Below are positions 60,201-64,000 of a stretch of DNA of 64,000 nt, piece by piece. Position 1 is the first letter of the stretch, and every line of letters begins with the position of its first letter. The notes below the pieces were generated by a model, which saw nothing but the letters and a program-made list of their open reading frames with translations, made no database searches and was not told the DNA's origin. The stretch comes from Owenia fusiformis (taxonomy: Eukaryota > Annelida > Polychaeta > Sabellida > Oweniidae). The position numbers were made by a program, and so were the translations under genes. The DNA is taken from contig CAIIXF020000008.1 in NCBI GenBank assembly GCA_903813345.2, positions 27,512,822 through 27,576,821 of the forward strand. Direction: 5' to 3'.

Positions 60201-63200
60201 CTTATTCCCTTACACCGTCAAAGTTTCATGTATATACGCTTACTCCTTAACATTTTACGGTTGCTATAGTAACCACGGCGATGATGCTATGGTACATATC
60301 ATTTTGTAAAAGATAACTAGTAACTCATTAAAGATCAATGTTACTAAGCATGCTAAATTAACTTTCATAAACTGTCAATTTAGATTTAAACAATTTTTAG
60401 TATACTATAGGTACTGATGGTTCAGACATTTGCTTATGGACTGGACGTAATGGTACGCGTATAATGCATTACTGAAAAGGAAGACTAGATGTTAAGTACT
60501 GTATATTTATATTAAATATAAATAAGTTATAACATAACCTGAGTAACAGCTGAAAGGACGTATATTGCTTATGTTCCTGAAATTTCATATAAGCTTGTAA
60601 GAAGGGCATACTACATGTACTATATCTGTATGAAATTTCACATAAAAATGATAAAATCTCTTCTCTTGAGAAGCTGTCGTGCAAGACTTTTCGAACGACC
60701 CTTGTATAATGCAGAAATTGACAGTGGAGGGGAGCATTATTTCATAAATTAAATTCAAGTATTTTATGACTAACTTGTAGTATCTACAGCAATTATCAGA
60801 TTTTTATGATTAACTTCTAGAGTATAGGTAGCTCTATAGCAAGTGGAGGGGGACGATCAGATGTTCTTACACTTTTGTTGGCTATGGGAGCAACTACGGA
60901 GATCATGAAAACAACAGGTTTAAGTATATGTGATTATTCTATTAACAAACGAAAAAGTTGAGCATTATTAGGCGGAGCGGACTATCATTTAGCCTCAATC
61001 AAATATATTTGAAATAGATATATAAGCACTAAATAGTGCCAAAGGGAAAGGACCAAAAGTTGTAATGGAACTTAGCAAGAAAAATCAAACCCCACATAGC
61101 CCAAAACCCATGATCTAACGTGAAAATAAATACAATGTATTTGACAACGTTTGACAACAAATATCTTATTTTAATAAAACGTTTATTATCATTTGAAATC
61201 AGTTTCCCGAACAAAATGATCTTCAAAAAATACTTTTTGACTTTCTAAACGTATTATGTTTCGATTACATAAGGTGACATTACTACAATATAAGCCAAAG
61301 TATATCGAACTTTACACTGGGCCTTTAATTTAAGAAACACCCTCAATTTTTCCATTTTCAAAACACTTAAATGGGCAAATTATGTCCGTGGAAAATCTGC
61401 ATCAATTATAATTGTTATTTTAGACAAAAAGATAGTTTGTAAAGAAATCTCTCAACTGATGAACGACGATGGAACGTGCCTTTTAGAGCAACAAGAAATG
61501 ATAACATCGGTTAATATTCCATATATGAGCCAGGTAAACAAATTATCCCACATCAAACAAAAAGTGAAATGCCTACTGCCCCAGTTGTTGATCTTTAACC
61601 TGTCGGGTGACTTTGGCTTCAGCCATAAGTTTGATGGAACACTAGAAATAAAATATTAAATCTGTTATCATAAATATGACCGCAATTTGATTCAACATCT
61701 TCGTTGCAGGGCGAGCATCTTTATTGGCACAAGCATGCATCAAGAGCTGATTTGAATCTGGCCAGTATAAACTGTGGAATGAGATTGAAACTACAGGCAA
61801 ACTCTCACATTATAGAAGACCTGGTGCTATGTTATGGTGGAATGGCCAAACGAAGTATAATTGCAGCAATCGTGAAAAAAGAAGCCACTGGAAAGTAAGT
61901 ACCTTGCCAGTAGATTTTCTTTCAAATGGCTATTTAAGTCTAGTATCCATCTATACACCACGATATGGACAGTTACAAAATAATCAAATCAAATTATATC
62001 TTTTTCAAAATCATTTTAGGGCATGGGGTAAAGATTTGGTGGCTGTTGTGTGTCGGCTGTTGGAGTCTGACATAGATGTTACAATTAACAAAGATGGGAG
62101 TGATGATTACAAAAAAGCTCTCGTCTCAAGTCTTTTCTTGAAGTTTTACCTGAAAATCAATGCTATAGTGCTATCACAGGTATATGTAAACTATGAACAT
62201 GAAATAACATTTTCCTAAAACGAATAAATGTTACCCCTTTTCTAACACAAACGGACACGGGTAACAGATGGTCCCTACCGAGCCATGCCGTGACACGGTC
62301 GAGAAATTGCTAGCGGAAGAACTACATGTGACGTCTACAATACTTAGTTAATGTTCAATAGATTCCATAGACTATAAATTTCAACTTTTTAATGTTAACT
62401 CCAGACTGATCCGTCACCTGACATGTCGAGTGTACGCAGTCATCCATTGAGTAAAGCAAGTGAGATATTTGAAGATGTACCTCCAGAACAAGCAGCCGAA
62501 GACAGAGTAGGCAGACCCATGGTACACAAGGCCGCACTACAGCAGACTACTGGAGAAGCAGTGTTCTGTGATGACCTACCAATGTATAAAGGTATATGAA
62601 CAGACAACGTTGCTTCTGTTTTTTCCTGATTCACTTTTGGAATCCTAGAATGTATATTTAATTTTAGATATATTAATATAAACAATTTTAGATATGTTTC
62701 AATAGATTATGGAATCGAAGTAAAGTAGCGCACAAACATTCGAATTGAAATAAAAGTGAAGGATACAGCAATTGCTAAAATGTTGACTCTGAATTATGTT
62801 TACCTGTATGTTTAGATGAGATTCATATAGCATTAGTGTTAAGTCACAGAGTACATGCTAACATAGTGAAGATTGACGCATCGAAAGCAGAATCCTTGGC
62901 CGGGGTGCTAAGCTTCATCAGCTTTAAGGATATTCCAAATCAGCAGTCCAATATTGCAGAACATGTGTTTGCAGATAAAGAGGTGAGATATCACAATATT
63001 ATGAAATGAACACCCCCTCATCATATGTTCCAAGTGCATACAGTAAAGCAAATGTTATGAAAGCTAGAATGAATGGAAATTTTACATGAAAGTGACAAAT
63101 TCAAATATTCGTTAAAATTCTGGTCAATTGTGAGAAAATCAGGATCACGGGATGCAAGACCTGAAACAGTTTCCTACAGGATTTGAAGATACAATAGCAT

Positions 63201-63941
63201 GGTATCTAGGATTATTATCTGTATCTAACATGAATATGCCTTGCATCAAATGGTGAAGGTCGTAGCATTTTCTCCAGATGGAAAGACTAGTTCTTGCGAA
63301 TATATATATTTTGTTGACAAAATGCAGTTTTTAAAAAGTGATGATATCAGACAAAAATAACTGAATAAGGTATGATTTTGAACCGGATTTAGCCTCTAGA
63401 TCTAATTCTATCTGTAACTAATGATAATTAAAAGTTGCTTTATACTAGATCCTAGTGACAATTCTGTTTTGATGTTTATTGTTTTTTGAGTTAAGGTGAA
63501 GTATGAAGGCCATGTGATAGGTGCCATTATAGCTAAGACGGAGGCCCGTGCCAGAGCAGCAGCAAACAATGTGCTCGTAGAGTATGATGATTTGCCTTCT
63601 ATTGTCACACTTGAGGTACTGATATGCATTTTAAAGTGTTATTGAGCATTTCCACAAAGCATTTGCTCCTTGTTACTCTAAGATATGAGGAGGTATTTTG
63701 AAATTTCATTCAAGAGCGGAAGTCCTATGACATACGAACGAAGAGATGTTTTCTTCAGACCATTACTTGGACATCTTACAGCGGGATAATAATTTTATGT
63801 GATTATGTGTTTTGTTGTTTTTACAATGCTTCATTATACAGGACGCAATCAAAAAGGAAAACTTCATGGCTGGCCATCCAGTTGTTTTAAAGCATGGCGA
63901 TATAGATAAAGCTTTCCAGGAATCAGATGTAACAATTGAAG
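51267..63941 (+). CDS. Gene B: tandem paralogue of gene A, first 19 exons (partial, continues off the right edge)
   Basis: Exons: 51267-51308, 51477-51534, 53204-53300, 55607-55715, 56140-56266, 56449-56510, 57448-57513, 58163-58243, 58816-58957, 59511-59675, 59806-59882, 60821-60923, 61424-61533, 61710-61894, 62020-62179, 62405-62591, 62816-62982, 63496-63615, 63842-63941. Every exon has the same length and phase as in gene A and stays open, giving about 719 residues, so it looks functional. All eight Fe-S cysteines are kept. Differences include SGGGRSD for SGLGRSD in the FAD loop, [12 protein letters not shown] for [12 protein letters not shown] (closer to XDH VGRP), NKDGSDD for YKDGSVD, and a scatter of single changes. 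Introns are alignable with gene A except for lineage-specific insertions. The Mo-domain exons lie beyond the window. Confidence 0.92.
51714..52641. mobile_element. Foldback element with internal ATATGCCATA repeats, gene B intron 2
   Basis: Counterpart of 10097-10898. It is about 125 bp longer because an internal block (about 52375-52500) is repeated in tandem at 52500-52620. Both blocks contain the same CACATTTCAGTGCGGAATATG and CCGCAGGTGAGTATGCCAT segments. Confidence 0.7.
53307..53856 (+). mobile_element. 550-bp LINE 3' fragment at the exon 3 donor of gene B, with 13-bp target duplication
   Basis: Flanked by AAATTCGGTGAGT at 53294-53306 and 53857-53869. Gene A has this sequence once, at the exon 3 / intron 3 junction. 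The fragment encodes a decayed LINE C-terminus ([40 protein letters not shown]), related to the C-terminus of the LINE at 1336. It ends in a TAAATAAATAAAG...A-rich tail. The first 20 bases are the inverse of that tail. The upstream duplicate keeps the working donor. Confidence 0.85.
54075..55015. other. Insertion in gene B intron 3 not present in gene A
   Basis: About 940 bases between AACATTAATCA and TTGCAAAAAGTTTACTTG; in gene A these flanks are nearly adjacent (about 11830-11850). No coding motif recognised. An inner stretch GGACC(T/G)AGGGC occurs near 54670-54700. Confidence 0.5.
55130..55245. repeat. 110-bp palindrome, gene B intron 3
   Basis: Complete form of the GACCATTCC palindrome: GACCATTCCTTTCAGGCG on the left and CACCTTCAAGGAATGGTC on the right. 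In gene A intron 3 the matching copy is interrupted near 12020. Confidence 0.6.
55924..55996 (-). repeat. tRNA-derived SINE head, gene B intron 4
   Basis: Same tRNA-like sequence as 12991-13065, at the orthologous position, nearly identical. It was present before the tandem duplication. Confidence 0.6.
56882..57389. mobile_element. 508-bp palindromic MITE (family F), gene B intron 6
   Basis: The ends are ACTCGATCACGCTGG and, inverted, ACTCGATTACGCTGG, followed by CGTTTCGG(T)AACAAAATGTCGG on both. Gene A intron 6 is only 226 bp and lacks it, so it arrived in gene B after the duplication (or was lost from A). Confidence 0.78.
58274..58660. mobile_element. Two hairpin MITEs (family H) in gene B intron 8
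   Basis: 58274-58427 (with an internal deletion removing most of the left arm) and 58495-58660. They are orthologous to the two copies at 14644 and 14885. Confidence 0.7.
60110..60704. mobile_element. 595-bp mariner-type MITE, gene B intron 11
   Basis: Left end CAAGGGTTGTTCAAAAAGTTTTGCAC; right end, inverted, CAAGGGTCGTTCGAAAAGTCTTGCAC. It is flanked by TA (60108-60109, 60705-60706). The gene A intron 11 shows the unoccupied site (AATGATATGCAATGCAG near 16565). No transposase. Confidence 0.85.
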
Positions 63942-64000
63942 GTAATTTAAATCATCATGGCTAATAGTTAAAGAGCTCAAAATGAATAATCATATAAGCA

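Noticed and set aside
1-64000. CRISPR arrays, riboswitches, bacterial operons or phage genes
   Set aside because: The gene structure is clearly animal-type; the regular repeats found are minisatellites or transposon arms.

Overview
The window is eukaryotic. It has no operons, its genes are split by many GT-AG introns, and it is AT-rich with about half of its length made of transposon-derived repeats. The dominant gene is a molybdo-flavoenzyme of the xanthine dehydrogenase / aldehyde oxidase family. A CR1/L2-like LINE with a 2A-like peptide, many terminal-inverted-repeat (TIR) hairpin elements and mariner-type MITEs point to an invertebrate animal. 2A-bearing LINEs of this kind are known from sea urchins, amphioxus and molluscs. 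I cannot name the species from sequence alone.

Layout. Gene A (about 1165-47103, + strand) can be read as 33 coding exons whose phases all join. They give a 3936-nt CDS encoding 1311 aa, about the usual family length. Gene B (51267-63941, running off the right edge) is a tandem copy of gene A. Nineteen exons are visible, with identical exon sizes and phases, and homology extends through introns and the 5' flank. Between them (47.2-51.06 kb) lies the 3' part of a tubulin-tyrosine-ligase-like gene on the minus strand. Its upstream exons are missing, apparently cut off near the start of the gene B duplication.

Gene A carries far more inserted DNA than gene B. Its intron 1 is 8.57 kb, against 168 bp in gene B. 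It holds a LINE (minus strand, about 1.27-7.3 kb) broken by two copies of a 0.49-kb MITE, one of which contains a 1.26-kb TTAA-flanked element. Intron 28 is 14.3 kb. It holds a 13.5-kb foldback element with about 1.5-kb arms, itself carrying a 4.86-kb inverted-repeat insertion and other repeats. This composite sits inside a tandem array of fragments of exon 28. Intron 30 contains a short secreted collagen-like gene on the opposite strand (42134-42784), and 130 bp away on the + strand a small signal-peptide ORF.

Function. All eight cysteines for the two [2Fe-2S] clusters are present at the same residue numbers as in mammalian XDH. The FAD domain lacks the NAD-binding features of XDH and reads more like aldehyde oxidase. 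The molybdenum domain keeps the two catalytic glutamates but has lost the Arg and one of the two Phe that hold purines, and carries an unusual change in the FRGFGGPQ motif. I infer an oxidase-like enzyme acting on a non-purine substrate. No prokaryotic features (CRISPR, operators, origins) were seen.
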